Assembly (NCBI RefSeq): GCF_900106755.1
Contig: NZ_FNNN01000024.1
Location: 1 to 64,000 of the forward strand
DNA length: 64,000 nucleotides
Direction: 5' to 3'
Origin: Bacteroides faecis MAJ27
GTDB taxonomy: Bacteria > Bacteroidota > Bacteroidia > Bacteroidales > Bacteroidaceae
Under the pieces are notes generated by a model. The model saw only the letters and a program-made list of their open reading frames with translations, did not search any database and had not been told where the DNA came from. Shown here one piece after another: positions 51,630-62,700 of this stretch. Each line of letters begins with the position of its first letter. Position 1 is the stretch's first letter. A program made the translations under genes and the position numbers.

Positions 51630-53867
51630 ATGAAAAAAAATATGATGATGGCCGTCGCCTTATTGGGCGCAGGCTTCCCTGTCCATGCACAAACGAGTGC
51701 AGTATCAGACAGTCTGAAAGTAATCAACCTGCAAGAGGTGCAGGTAGTATCCACCCGTGCTACAGCAAAAACTCCCGTAGCATTTACCAATATAGGCAAA
51801 GCCGAACTTAAAAAGGTGAACTTCGGACAGGATATCCCTTACCTGTTGAGTATGACTCCTTCCACACTCACCACCTCGGATGCGGGGTCGGGAATCGGTT
51901 ATACGACACTTCGTGTACGCGGAACGGATGGCACACGTATCAACATCACCGTCAATGGTATCCCCATGAATGACGCTGAGAGCCATAACCTGTTTTGGGT
52001 AAATATGCCCGACTTCTCTTCTTCTGTAAAAGATATGCAGGTACAACGTGGTGCAGGCACATCGACCAATGGAGCCGGTGCATTCGGAGCCAGTGTCAAT
52101 ATGCAGACCGAAGGTGCATCTATGAAACCGTATGCAGAATTCAACGGTTCTTATGGTTCTTTCAACACGCACAAGGAAACCGTTAAAGTGGGAACCGGAC
52201 TGCTGAACAACCACTGGACATTCGATGCCCGCCTCTCCAATATCGGTACGGACGGTTACATCGACCGTGCTTCAGTCAATCTCAGTTCGTACTATCTGCA
52301 AGGAGGATATTTTGCAGAAAACACATCTGTCAAACTCATCGCATTTTCCGGAAAAGAAAAGACTTATCATGCGTGGAACTACGCCAGCAAGGAGGAAATG
52401 CAGGAATTCGGAAGACGTTATAATTCCTGTGGGGAGTATAAAGGAGACGACGGAAAGAAACATTATTATGCTGACCAGACAGATAATTATCTACAAAAGA
52501 ACTATCAACTTATTTTCAATCATAGTTTCTCTACCGCATGGAATCTGAACGCAGCCTTGCACTATACCAAAGGAGACGGCTACTATGAAGAGTACAAAGA
52601 CAGTAGCTATCTGGTAACATACGGGCTGAAACCATTTACAATGGATGGAAAAGAAGTTTCGAAAAGCGATCTGGTCCGCCAAAAGAAAATGGACAATAAG
52701 TTTGGCGGAGGTGTATTCTCCCTCAATTATACCAACCACCGGCTGACAGCTTCCTTGGGCGGAGGCTTGAATCAGTACCGGGGCAGCAACTTTGGAAGAG
52801 TGACCTGGGTGAAGAACTACATCGGCGCATTATCTCCCGAACACGAATACTATCGTAACCAATCGAAGAAAACCGATGGCAACATCTACCTGAAAGCAAC
52901 TTACGACCTGTCCAAAGGCCTAAGTGCCTATGCCGATCTCCAATACCGGCATATAGACTACACCATCGACGGGACAAATGACAAATACGACTGGAATAAA
53001 AACACGTTGCGACCACTCGCCATAGACAAGAAATTCGACTTCTTCAACCCGAAAGTCGGACTGAACTGGAATATCAACTCCAACCATCGCATCTATGCCT
53101 CTTTCTCCGTTGCCCAAAAAGAACCGACAAGAAACAACTATACCGATGGCAATCCGGACAGCTACCCGAAAGCCGAAAAGCTGCTCGACTACGAAGCCGG
53201 ATATACCTTTGCCACTCATTGGCTGACAGCAGGTGCCAATTTTTACTACATGGATTATACCGACCAGCTTGTCCTCACCGGTGCACTAAATGATATTGGT
53301 GAAGCTCTGACTGAAAACGTTCCGGACAGTTACCGGATGGGAATCGAACTCATGTTAGGCATCAAGCCGTGCAAATGGTTCCAGTGGGATATCAATGCCA
53401 CATGGAGCAAAAACCGTATCAAAAATTTCGTAGAAAACATTCCCATATACGATGATGACTGGAACTTATTGGATGTCGCAAGCGTTTCTCATAAGAGTAC
53501 CCGAATCGCTTTTTCACCAGATTTCCTGCTAAACAACCGTTTCGCTTTTACGTATCAGGGATTCGAAGCCTCTCTTCAATCTCAGTTTGTCGGTAAGCAA
53601 TACATGACAAACGCCGAAGTAGAAGCATTGACACTGGATAAGTATTTTGTAAACAACCTGAATCTGGCTTATACATTCAAGCCCCGCAAGGTAGCGAAAG
53701 AAATCACTTTGGGTGTGACCGTCTATAATCTCTTCAACGAAGAATATGAGAATAACGGCTGGGCATCCAGTTCATACGATAAGGACGTGAATCATAGAAT
53801 AGATTCTGCCGGATATGCTGCCCAGGCGGGAACAAACGTTATGGGACATGTGTCTTTCCGTTTTTAA
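51630..53867 (+). CDS. TonB-dependent receptor, thiamine-associated (Omr1-type)
   Basis: This is a 745-residue outer-membrane protein. A short signal peptide (MMMAVALLGAGFPVHAQ) is followed by a TonB-box-like NLQEVQVVSTRA. The plug domain contains TLRVRGTDGTRINITVNGIP and MQVQRGAGTSTNGAG. The barrel ends in the aromatic VSFRF. Its mRNA leader is a TPP riboswitch, so uptake of thiamine or a precursor is the best reading. Riboswitch-linked receptors of this kind are known in Bacteroides as candidate thiamine importers. It lacks the SusC-type N-terminal regulatory-like domain. Confidence 0.92.
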   Translation: MKKNMMMAVALLGAGFPVHAQTSAVSDSLKVINLQEVQVVSTRATAKTPVAFTNIGKAELKKVNFGQDIPYLLSMTPSTLTTSDAGSGIGYTTLRVRGTDGTRINITVNGIPMNDAESHNLFWVNMPDFSSSVKDMQVQRGAGTSTNGAGAFGASVNMQTEGASMKPYAEFNGSYGSFNTHKETVKVGTGLLNNHWTFDARLSNIGTDGYIDRASVNLSSYYLQGGYFAENTSVKLIAFSGKEKTYHAWNYASKEEMQEFGRRYNSCGEYKGDDGKKHYYADQTDNYLQKNYQLIFNHSFSTAWNLNAALHYTKGDGYYEEYKDSSYLVTYGLKPFTMDGKEVSKSDLVRQKKMDNKFGGGVFSLNYTNHRLTASLGGGLNQYRGSNFGRVTWVKNYIGALSPEHEYYRNQSKKTDGNIYLKATYDLSKGLSAYADLQYRHIDYTIDGTNDKYDWNKNTLRPLAIDKKFDFFNPKVGLNWNINSNHRIYASFSVAQKEPTRNNYTDGNPDSYPKAEKLLDYEAGYTFATHWLTAGANFYYMDYTDQLVLTGALNDIGEALTENVPDSYRMGIELMLGIKPCKWFQWDINATWSKNRIKNFVENIPIYDDDWNLLDVASVSHKSTRIAFSPDFLLNNRFAFTYQGFEASLQSQFVGKQYMTNAEVEALTLDKYFVNNLNLAYTFKPRKVAKEITLGVTVYNLFNEEYENNGWASSSYDKDVNHRIDSAGYAAQAGTNVMGHVSFRF

Positions 53868-53892
53868 CAATAACAATTCAAACAGATAGTAC

Positions 53893-53921
53893 AGAAGCCG
53901 CCAACATGAAACGCGGCTTCT
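53893..53921. terminator. Terminator between the receptor and sensor genes
   Basis: AGAAGCCGC (53893-53901) pairs with GCGGCTTCT (53913-53921), between two convergent genes. It ends at the stop of the hybrid sensor gene. Confidence 0.65.
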
Positions 53922-56900
53922 TATTTCCTCATTTTCTCTTCCATATATTTGGAAGGAAGCACCCCAAACTGTGCAACGAACTGCTTACGGAAGGAAATCA
54001 TCGAATCATATCCTACCATTTCCGCAACTTCTGTCAGACTGCTATATCGCCTGCTCATGATAATAGATGCAGCTTTACTCATCCGTACTCCATGAATCAC
54101 CTCTATAATCGACAAACCAGTTTTCTGCTTAACCTTGCGATAAAGGGTCGGCTGGCTCATATTCAATTGGTCCGTCAGCACTTTTATTGTAAAATTCCGG
54201 TTTGATAAATTTTCTTCTATAATCTGAAGCATTTTAGGCATAAAAACATCCTGAACATCTTCTGAAGATTCCAGTACCTCTTCATCCAGCATAAGAGTTT
54301 TCGCATAAAGTTTTCTTAACAGATCACGTTGTTCTATCAACGCTTTCACCTTCTCTTTCAATAACTCCGGATTAAAAGGTTTCATTATATAGTCATCTAC
54401 CCCTATTTGTAAACTTTTCAACCGGTCAGCATCCTCTGCTTTAGCTGTTAAAAAGATAACCGGTATATGAAAAGTCCGCTTATTTTCACGAATCTCCCGA
54501 CTACATTCAAACCCATCTTTAACAGGCATCATTATATCAGATATGATTAATTTAGGTATATATTTATCAGCCATAGCCACCCCTTCTTCTCCATTTCCAG
54601 CCTCAATAACATTATAATCTTCTTTAAATAGACTGCATAAATATTCTCTCATCTCATCGTGGTCCTCTATGATCAACAAAAATTCCTTATTATTTTTCAC
54701 TCTGTTAACGGTCTCCTCCATAGTCTCATTCTTTTCTGCTATTACTTCTTCCATCGGACGTTCTTCTGTCGTACACTCTTCCAACAAATCTCCCTTCACC
54801 GGATCAGGTACCATTTCATATTCTCCTGGAACAAAATGAGAAAGTCCCACCGGAATGTGCAGAACGAACCGGCTTCCTTCTCCAACACGACTGGTTAACG
54901 TTACAAATCCATGATGCAACCCCATCGTATGCTTTACAATATGTAATCCAAGACCTATTGACGTGGAATATTGCGGGATACGTTTCCCTGTTACAAACGA
55001 ATCAAACACGTGCTGTTGCAAATCATCAGGTATCCCAACTCCATTATCAGACACTGTTACAAGGCAATAAGGTCTTCCGTCAATTTCCGCCTCTGACACA
55101 GCCAGTTCAATACGTCCATTCTGAGAAGTGTATTTAAAGGCATTTGATAACAAATTTTGAACAGCTGATTCTATTTTCGCCACATCCACCCATAAATACA
55201 AAGGCACTGTATCCACCTGGACCAAAAATTCCCGCTTCTTGACCATAGCCATTTGCAGAAAAGGATTAGCCACCCGGCTAACAATCTCCTTTATATCCGA
55301 TTCTGACAAATGAAGTTTTATCATGCCTCCCTCTATCTTCTGTACATATAGCAGACGATCAACCAATGTCTGTAGAGAAAGACAATTCTTGTGCAATCTG
55401 CTAAATGAATCAAACCAATTATCCGATGGGGTAATGGACTTCATTATATCATGTATAGAAGCAAGTATCAAAGTAAGAGGAGTTCTTAACTCATGAGCAG
55501 CATTCATAAAAAAGTTCTCACGTTCTTCCCGTATATGCCGTTCTGCGTTTCTCTCCAAATTTGCAATCGTCAGTTCATGTTTCAATTGAATCATTTTTTT
55601 GAAACGATGTTGCCGCCGCAACAAACTATAGAAAATATAACCAACCAAAAATAAAACCGAGAAAATCAAAAGCAAACGAAACCAAACGGTCTGGCTCCAA
55701 TGTGGAAGGATTGTTATCGGCAATGCAGTAACGTCTCCTTCCGTATTATTAGGGAACAATGTTTTGACTTCAAAAATATAATAACCGGCAGACAAGTTGG
55801 TAAACGAGACCTTACCCGCTTCAGAAACAATCCAATCTTTTTGATATGGATATAACCGATAGCTATATTTTTGCAGATCCTTCGAAAAAGCCAGATTATT
55901 GAAAAGGAGAGAGAAATCACGGTTTGCATTGACCAGTTCCAAATGGTCAATTGATGCAATATTTGAGTCCAAAACAACTTGCCCTTTTATCTTCTCACCT
56001 ATATTGATTTGTTTATTATCGACTTCCAATCCAGTTAAAAGAGTTTTGCTGGCAATGGTGGCAGATGTCAGTATTTCCGGTTCAAAATAAGTTAAGCTCT
56101 TGTTATTTCCCCAAAATAAAGTATTCTTAAACAACATCACAGATTTATTGCTACTAGAAATATAATAGTTGTAGAAGACATGTTGTTGTCGGCTATATCT
56201 TGAGATACCGGATATACTCCCCAACCAAATACGCTTCTTCTCATCTTCCACTATACAATCTATACAATCATTACAAAGTCCATCTTTTACTGTATAAAAA
56301 GACGTTATCCTATCTTCGCCCACAGGAATGATTCCAAATCCATTTTTATAACCCACATATACAGTTCCGTCAGTACCAGTCAGTAAAGCACTAACTACAC
56401 GAGCTCCTATATTTTCTTTTTCTTCATATCCATGAACCATCTTGAATGGACGAACATTGACCTGTGATAATCGTACAATACCTTTTGCTGTCCCTATCCA
56501 GATATTCCGCTGTTTATCTTCACAAATAGCAGTGACCCATGGCTCTGCATCTTCTTTCAAGGCTTCACGCAATGAGAATAATTCAAAATGACCTGTCTGA
56601 TGATCAAATAAGTACAATCCGGCAGAAGTGCATACCCAAAACCGATAACGGGAGTCAATCATTAAGGCCACTATATAGGAGTTTACCTTTTTCCCTAAAT
56701 AATTGAGCGGATATATATGGAAAGAATCGGAACTCCAGTCATAACAAATCAAGTTTCCGGAAGCATTTCCAAACCATAAATTAGAACATGAATCTTTGAT
56801 TGCACAAAACACCGGGACTTCCTTTTGATTGCCCACAGGAGAAAAGTTCAGTGGTCGCGATTTAGCATAAGGCTGGTCACTACGCATAATTCCTTCATGG

Positions 56901-58054
56901 TAAGTGCCCAACCAAATTCGACCATCTTTGTCAGCTACCTGAGCAGAGATTTCATTATGTTTTTTGCTGTGATATTGCATATAAGAATGCTGTCTAAAAT
57001 CAAAATAGACAATCCCTCCTCCTCTAGTTCCGATCCATAGTATTCCCTCTTTATCATAATAAACAGAAATCATTCTTGTCTCTACATTCCGGTACTGCAA
57101 AAATGAGGTATTCGTATAAGGCGTTGCCAACAACTTAGAAGGATCATTTTCTTCAGGAGCTAACAGAGTATATCCATTCCAGGTTACTGCAATGTAAGAA
57201 TCATTATCCAATGCAACCACCCCATACGCATCTGAATGTGATAAAGAAGACAACCTGGCATCCTCATTATACTGATAATAATCAGATTTTCCCGTGGGAA
57301 TATGCAGACGAGTTACTCCACCCACTATAGAAGAAACCCAAATATATTCCCCTTCACTCATGATAGTAGTAGCATTAGCACTAGGATTAATAGAGTATTT
57401 GAACTTCCGGACCACTTTACCTGCAATCTTATCAAAGAACAACAAATTTCCCTTATCGGTAACCAAATACAAGAAATGCCCGTCTTGTGAAGCACATAAA
57501 TTCGAAAAAGATTCCCCCTCATCTAAAAAAAACGGATAGCCTGCTTCGACGGTCATCTCTATTTGTAAGTCACCTTTCACTAATTTATAATGTCGTTTCA
57601 AGCATTGCAATTGTCCGCCTTTTACTATCCAAAAAAGTGAATCCCCCGTTATTTCCATAGCACTTACAGAAATGGCCTTTTTTCCATCCTGAAAAGACGG
57701 AAGAACAAATTTCTCTTTCCGTCGATCAAAACAATATAAATACTCATTAGCTATTACCCACAATTTATCATCAGAAGTCTCTTTTATATCGGAAACATAC
57801 ATCCTCGCATTGTCTACACTAAAATTGCGAATCTGCTTCCCGTCATATCGACTCAGCCCATTACTGGATCCAAACCACATAAAACGATCTTGATCCTGAT
57901 AGATACAAGTAATGATGTTATCTACCAAGCCATTACTCATATTCAACTGATGAAGTTCATTATAAGGCAGAACAGCATAGAGAGAAGTAGTAATAACTAA
58001 AGAATTTATAATAGCAATCAAAACAAGGACGGTATATCGAACGGTTCGCTTCAT
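53921..58054 (-). CDS. Hybrid two-component system sensor/regulator (HTCS)
   Basis: This is a 1377-residue single-chain system. A signal peptide (VLVLIAIINSLVITTSLYA) precedes a periplasmic sensor of beta-propeller repeats (SNGLSRYD, WIGTRGGGIVYFD, WIGTAKGIVRL) and a Y_Y_Y domain to about residue 780. A membrane helix (LLLIFSVLFLVGYIFYSLL) follows. The kinase has NAAHELRTPL (His at about 854) and an ATPase domain (SNAFKYTS, DNGVGIP). A receiver (Asp in IISDIMMPV at about 1170, KPF) and an AraC-type domain (FRKQFVAQFG) end it. It senses a sugar in the periplasm and activates the divergent locus starting at 58416. Confidence 0.95.
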   Translation of the reverse strand: MKRTVRYTVLVLIAIINSLVITTSLYAVLPYNELHQLNMSNGLVDNIITCIYQDQDRFMWFGSSNGLSRYDGKQIRNFSVDNARMYVSDIKETSDDKLWVIANEYLYCFDRRKEKFVLPSFQDGKKAISVSAMEITGDSLFWIVKGGQLQCLKRHYKLVKGDLQIEMTVEAGYPFFLDEGESFSNLCASQDGHFLYLVTDKGNLLFFDKIAGKVVRKFKYSINPSANATTIMSEGEYIWVSSIVGGVTRLHIPTGKSDYYQYNEDARLSSLSHSDAYGVVALDNDSYIAVTWNGYTLLAPEENDPSKLLATPYTNTSFLQYRNVETRMISVYYDKEGILWIGTRGGGIVYFDFRQHSYMQYHSKKHNEISAQVADKDGRIWLGTYHEGIMRSDQPYAKSRPLNFSPVGNQKEVPVFCAIKDSCSNLWFGNASGNLICYDWSSDSFHIYPLNYLGKKVNSYIVALMIDSRYRFWVCTSAGLYLFDHQTGHFELFSLREALKEDAEPWVTAICEDKQRNIWIGTAKGIVRLSQVNVRPFKMVHGYEEKENIGARVVSALLTGTDGTVYVGYKNGFGIIPVGEDRITSFYTVKDGLCNDCIDCIVEDEKKRIWLGSISGISRYSRQQHVFYNYYISSSNKSVMLFKNTLFWGNNKSLTYFEPEILTSATIASKTLLTGLEVDNKQINIGEKIKGQVVLDSNIASIDHLELVNANRDFSLLFNNLAFSKDLQKYSYRLYPYQKDWIVSEAGKVSFTNLSAGYYIFEVKTLFPNNTEGDVTALPITILPHWSQTVWFRLLLIFSVLFLVGYIFYSLLRRQHRFKKMIQLKHELTIANLERNAERHIREERENFFMNAAHELRTPLTLILASIHDIMKSITPSDNWFDSFSRLHKNCLSLQTLVDRLLYVQKIEGGMIKLHLSESDIKEIVSRVANPFLQMAMVKKREFLVQVDTVPLYLWVDVAKIESAVQNLLSNAFKYTSQNGRIELAVSEAEIDGRPYCLVTVSDNGVGIPDDLQQHVFDSFVTGKRIPQYSTSIGLGLHIVKHTMGLHHGFVTLTSRVGEGSRFVLHIPVGLSHFVPGEYEMVPDPVKGDLLEECTTEERPMEEVIAEKNETMEETVNRVKNNKEFLLIIEDHDEMREYLCSLFKEDYNVIEAGNGEEGVAMADKYIPKLIISDIMMPVKDGFECSREIRENKRTFHIPVIFLTAKAEDADRLKSLQIGVDDYIMKPFNPELLKEKVKALIEQRDLLRKLYAKTLMLDEEVLESSEDVQDVFMPKMLQIIEENLSNRNFTIKVLTDQLNMSQPTLYRKVKQKTGLSIIEVIHGVRMSKAASIIMSRRYSSLTEVAEMVGYDSMISFRKQFVAQFGVLPSKYMEEKMRK

Positions 58055-58081
58055 TATATATTCATATTAGTTTAAGTGTCA

Positions 58082-58089
58082 CAAAAATA
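58082..58089 (-). promoter_or_regulatory. -7 box of the HTCS gene
   Basis: The reverse strand reads TATTTTTG, 28 bp upstream of the start at 58054. Confidence 0.45.
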
Positions 58090-58197
58090 ATCAATATTAT
58101 AACAGAAAGGCGAAGCAAATGATAAAAAAAGCAATTTTGAATGAAAAGATATACATGGATGAATAAAAGCATATGCTCCTGATTCCTTGAAATCCCC

Positions 58198-58205
58198 TAA
58201 GTTTG
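58198..58205 (+). promoter_or_regulatory. -7 box candidate of the NHL-susC-susD operon
   Basis: TAAGTTTG fits the consensus and would give a leader of about 205 nt to the ATG at 58416. I see no clear HTCS operator in the 361-bp gap, which is otherwise AT-rich without features. Confidence 0.4.
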
Positions 58206-58415
58206 TATCCTGAAAACCGAACGGAAAGTGTGCTTCACAATTATATATAGCCATTTACACCTTTGAATCTGTAATATTTAAAACAATTAATCACATGAGA
58301 GAAAAAGCCAAAAGCCCTTAAGTCAAATTGAAATCAATTAGAATCTATTAAACCTTATTTAAATAGAAAGCCTAAAAAGACCTTTTTTCAAACTAATAAA
58401 ATCTTATAGAAAAAC

Positions 58416-59735
58416 ATGCGTAAATCATTTAATCTAATCTGGATGGTTTTCGGCTTCCTGCTACTAATAGTAGGTTGTAATGAAGACAAGAAAAGCACAG
58501 CTTTCGATCCTAATCAACCAGTCAAGTTTACAGAGTTTATGCCCGATTCCGGTGGCATACGAACCAAATTCATTGTTAAAGGTTCCAATTTCGGAGAAGA
58601 CAAAAGCCAAGTGAAAGTTTACTTCAAGGATGAAGTAGGTAATGAACGGGAGGCATTGGTTTTAGGTGTCAAGCCTGATGTTATTTATGCCCAAGTGCCC
58701 AAGCAAGCCGGAGGGGAAAGCCATGTACGGGTGGAGATTGCCGGAAAAGAAGCTGAACTCAGCAATGCTGAAAAAACATTCAAATATATTGTAACTTCTT
58801 CCGTATCTACAGTAGTAGGAAAAGCCAAAGAAGGTGGCAATAAAGACGGAACTCTCGGCGAGACCACATTCAATACTCCAAGGTATGTAGCTGTAGACAA
58901 TGATGACAATGTATTCATATTCGACTCTGATGGGAGAACGCGTTTATCATCCATCGAACAAAATAAAACGATCACTTTACTGGATGGCATGGTAATCGAC
59001 CAACCTTTATTTATCGATAAAGAAAAGAAACAACTATTTGGTCCATGCGATAATGCCAACTTCGGTTGTTTCTTATTCGATGCTAATGTGAGCTGGGTGG
59101 CTGATAAAATGGGACAGCTTTTAGCCAACGGAGGATGGATGCATAGTGTTGTTCTCGACCCTGTAGATTCTACTTTTGTGATATACCGCCAAAACACAGG
59201 ACAATTGTGGACACAACCTTTTGATAAGAATAAAAGAACCTTAAATCCCAACAAAGCAAAACGAATCGGTACACTCTATAATGTAGGCTCCAATGGTTTA
59301 TGTGCTTACAATCCGGTTGATAAGTATGTTTATTGTGTGTTGCATAGTAAAAGTGCAGTTTATCGCTTTAAGCTCACACGCGATGCGGACGGTTGGCCAG
59401 CTCTAGACGGAGACATTGAAGAATATATTCCCGGTGCAGGCGCAGGCTTCCGGGACGGAGATGTACAAGAAGCACAATTCAATGAGCCGCGTGGAATTGC
59501 TATTGATAAAGAAGGCAATTTATATATAGCGGATGTTAATAACCATCGGATTCGTAAAGTTGACACCAAGTTAAATATCGTGACCACGATAGCAGGTAGC
59601 GGGAAAGGATACAAAGACGGGGATCCTTTGGAAGCCCAATTCGATCAGCCTTGGGGTGTCTATTTGGACAAAAATGAATTTCTTTACATTGCAGATCAAA
59701 ACAACCACTGCATCAGAAAACTTGCTATTGAATAA
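58416..59735 (+). CDS. IPT/TIG-NHL repeat lipoprotein of the polysaccharide-utilisation locus
   Basis: This 439-residue lipoprotein has lipobox LLLIVGC (Cys at about 21). Residues 35-125 form an IPT/TIG Ig-like domain (FMPDSGGIRTKFIVKGSNFG). Residues 140-439 are NHL beta-propeller repeats; the last two are clear (PRGIAIDKEGNLYIADVNNH and PWGVYLDKNEFLYIADQNNH). The protein would be a surface binding or scaffold protein for the locus. It lies 16 bp before susC and is divergent from the HTCS gene. This puts it first in the operon, which is an unusual position for such a protein. Confidence 0.9.
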   Translation: MRKSFNLIWMVFGFLLLIVGCNEDKKSTAFDPNQPVKFTEFMPDSGGIRTKFIVKGSNFGEDKSQVKVYFKDEVGNEREALVLGVKPDVIYAQVPKQAGGESHVRVEIAGKEAELSNAEKTFKYIVTSSVSTVVGKAKEGGNKDGTLGETTFNTPRYVAVDNDDNVFIFDSDGRTRLSSIEQNKTITLLDGMVIDQPLFIDKEKKQLFGPCDNANFGCFLFDANVSWVADKMGQLLANGGWMHSVVLDPVDSTFVIYRQNTGQLWTQPFDKNKRTLNPNKAKRIGTLYNVGSNGLCAYNPVDKYVYCVLHSKSAVYRFKLTRDADGWPALDGDIEEYIPGAGAGFRDGDVQEAQFNEPRGIAIDKEGNLYIADVNNHRIRKVDTKLNIVTTIAGSGKGYKDGDPLEAQFDQPWGVYLDKNEFLYIADQNNHCIRKLAIE

Positions 59736-59751
59736 TTAATAAGGAATAGAA

Positions 59752-62700
59752 ATGAAAACACTATATTTTAAATTAACCCTGTGTTTCTTTCTGCTATTGG
59801 CAGGAAATGCAACACAAGGGATATGGGCCCAACAAGAACCAATTCAAATTGCCGGAATCGTGTTAGATGAACATGGTGATCCGCTCCCGGGTGCAAACAT
59901 ATCTGTTAAAGGGAAAGAAAAAACCGGAACTATAACAGATATGGATGGTAACTTCAGTATGAAATCATTAGCTCCAAAAACAACGCTGATTGTTTCATTT
60001 ATGGGATATAAGAGCAAAGAAATAGTGGTTGCTCAAACCGATAAGAAGATGCGTATATCTCTGGAGCCCGACTCAGAATCATTGGACGAAGTAGTTGTTG
60101 TAGGTATGGGAACACAACGTAAAGTCAGCGTGGTAGGTGCTGTCACCAGTGTCAATCCGGCTGCCATCAGTGCTCCGTCAACTTCCGTAGCCAATATGCT
60201 GGGAGGTGTGGTTCCCGGTATTATAGCCGTTGACCGAAGCGGCGAACCGGGGCAGGATGTTTCTGAGTTCTGGATTCGCGGTATCAGCACATTTGGTGCC
60301 AACCAGTCTGCGCTGGTTTTGATTGACGGTATTGAAGGAAACCTCAACGACCTCGACCCGTCGGATATTGAGAGCTTCTCTATCTTGAAAGATGCTTCGG
60401 CAACAGCCGTTTATGGTGTACGTGGTGCAAATGGCGTTGTTTTGGTAACGACCCGTTCCGGTCAGGAAGGTCGAACCAAGGTAACCTGGAAAAGCAGTAT
60501 GACTCTCTCTTATTCCCCCCGTATGCCCGAATATCTGGAAGCATACGATTATGCCAGCTTGGCAAACGAAGCCCGAGTGGTAAGCAATATGGACCCTCTT
60601 TATAGCCCGACAGAACTGGAGATTATTAAAGCAGGACTGGATAATGACTTATATCCAAACGTTAACTGGCAAAAAGAGATACTGAAAGATGTAACTATTA
60701 ATCATCAGCACTATTTAAATGTATCCGGTGGTGGAAAAGTTGCCAGATATTTTGTCAGTGTAGGAGGTACATTCAAAGATGCTATCTTCAAGCAAGACAA
60801 AGTTAACAAATACAACACGAATGTCAAATGGGCTAAATATAATTTCCGCGCAAAGGTAGACATGAATCTAACTTCATCGACGATCATGGGATTGGCTATG
60901 GACGGAGCTATTGTAGAAGACAGAGCACCGGGATTCGGAACTAACAATGACGCACTCTGGGCCGCACAAGCCTATCTGACTCCCCTGACGGTGCCTTTAC
61001 GTTATTCCAATGGAATGCTTCCTGCTTATGGGAAAAACGGAGAACAAATCTCACCATATATCTTGTTGAACCATACCGGATTTAAAAAGGGAAACCGGAC
61101 CACTATGAACATCAATTTCACCTTACGTCAAGACTTCGGAAAATGGATCAAGGGTTTGACTGCCAGAGGAATGTTCTCGTATAACAATAACAATATACAC
61201 AACGTAGTCCGCTCCAAAATGCCGGACCTATACAAGGCCTTTGGCCGTTACAATGACGGTTCATTAATGACACAACGTACGGTATCAGCCAGCAACATTC
61301 AATTCGCCAAGAGTGCTGCCAGTGACCGGAGATATTACTTCGAATCGCAACTTGCCTATGAAAGACTTTTCAATCAGGAACACCGTGTAACCGGTTTGAT
61401 ACATTACTATATGCAAAGCACCGAAACCACCGAAGCAAATGATGAAATTTCATCTATTCCCAAACGTTATCAAGCATTATCTGCCAGAGCTACTTACTCT
61501 TATAAAGATGCTTATCTGATAGAAGGAAACGTAGGATACACCGGTTCCGAAAACTTTGAACCGGGCAAACAATTCGGTTTGTTCCCTGCAATAGCCTTAG
61601 GATGGATCCCGACCCAATACGAATTTATGCAGAATCATGCAGGATGGCTCAACTTTTTGAAGATCAGAGCTTCTTATGGTGAAGTTGGTAACGATCAGAT
61701 CGGTGGTGGACGTCGGTTCCCATATCTGACGTTGATTAACTTTGGAGGTGGTAGTCGTTGGGGTTCCAATGGATTGACAGAAAAACAAATCGGAGCCAAC
61801 AACTTACATTGGGAGGTAGCCAAGAAATATAACCTGGGTATCGACTTCCAATTTCTCAATGATAAAATAGGTGGAACGGTAGATATCTTCAGAGACACTC
61901 GTGATAATATCTTTCAGGAAAGAAAAATGATGCCTTCGGAAGTAGGCGTCGTGACCAACCCATATACCAACGTAGGACGTATGCGCAGTAGCGGTATAGA
62001 TGGTAACATTTACCTGAACCAGAAAATAAACGAAGACAACTCTTTCACGGTGCGTGCCAACATGACATATGCTGTCAGCAAAGTTGTACATTGGGACCAA
62101 GATGCGGTGCGCTACCCTTACCAATCGTATAGCGATGTAAATTATGGTGTTATGCGCGGTTTGGTTGCATTAGGCTTATTTCAAAATCAGGATGAAATCA
62201 ACCGAAGCCCGAAACAGACATACGGCGAAGTACGCCCCGGAGATATCCGCTATAAAGACGTGAACGCTGACGGAAAAATTGACGATGACGATATTGTTCC
62301 TATTGCACACTCCAATGTACCGCAAATTCAATACGGTTTTGCACTGGAGTACAGATATAAAAGATGGACTATCAGTGCTTTATTCACTGGAGCAGCCAAA
62401 GTTAACTTCTTATACGGCGGTTCCGGATTCTATCCCTTCTCAGGCGGAGAAGTCGGCAACATTCTATCCATCGTAAACGACCCGAAGAATCGTTGGACAC
62501 CGGCATGGTATTCAGGGGATCCTTCTACAGAAAACCCGAATGCACGTTTCCCGCGCCTGACTTACGGAGAGAATAAGAACAATAACCGTGCTTCTACTTT
62601 CTGGCTGGCAGATGGTTCTTACCTGCGTTGGAAATCATTGGATATTTCCTATCGTATCGGAACGAATAAAGTACTAAGGACAGTGGGCATCAGTGATATG

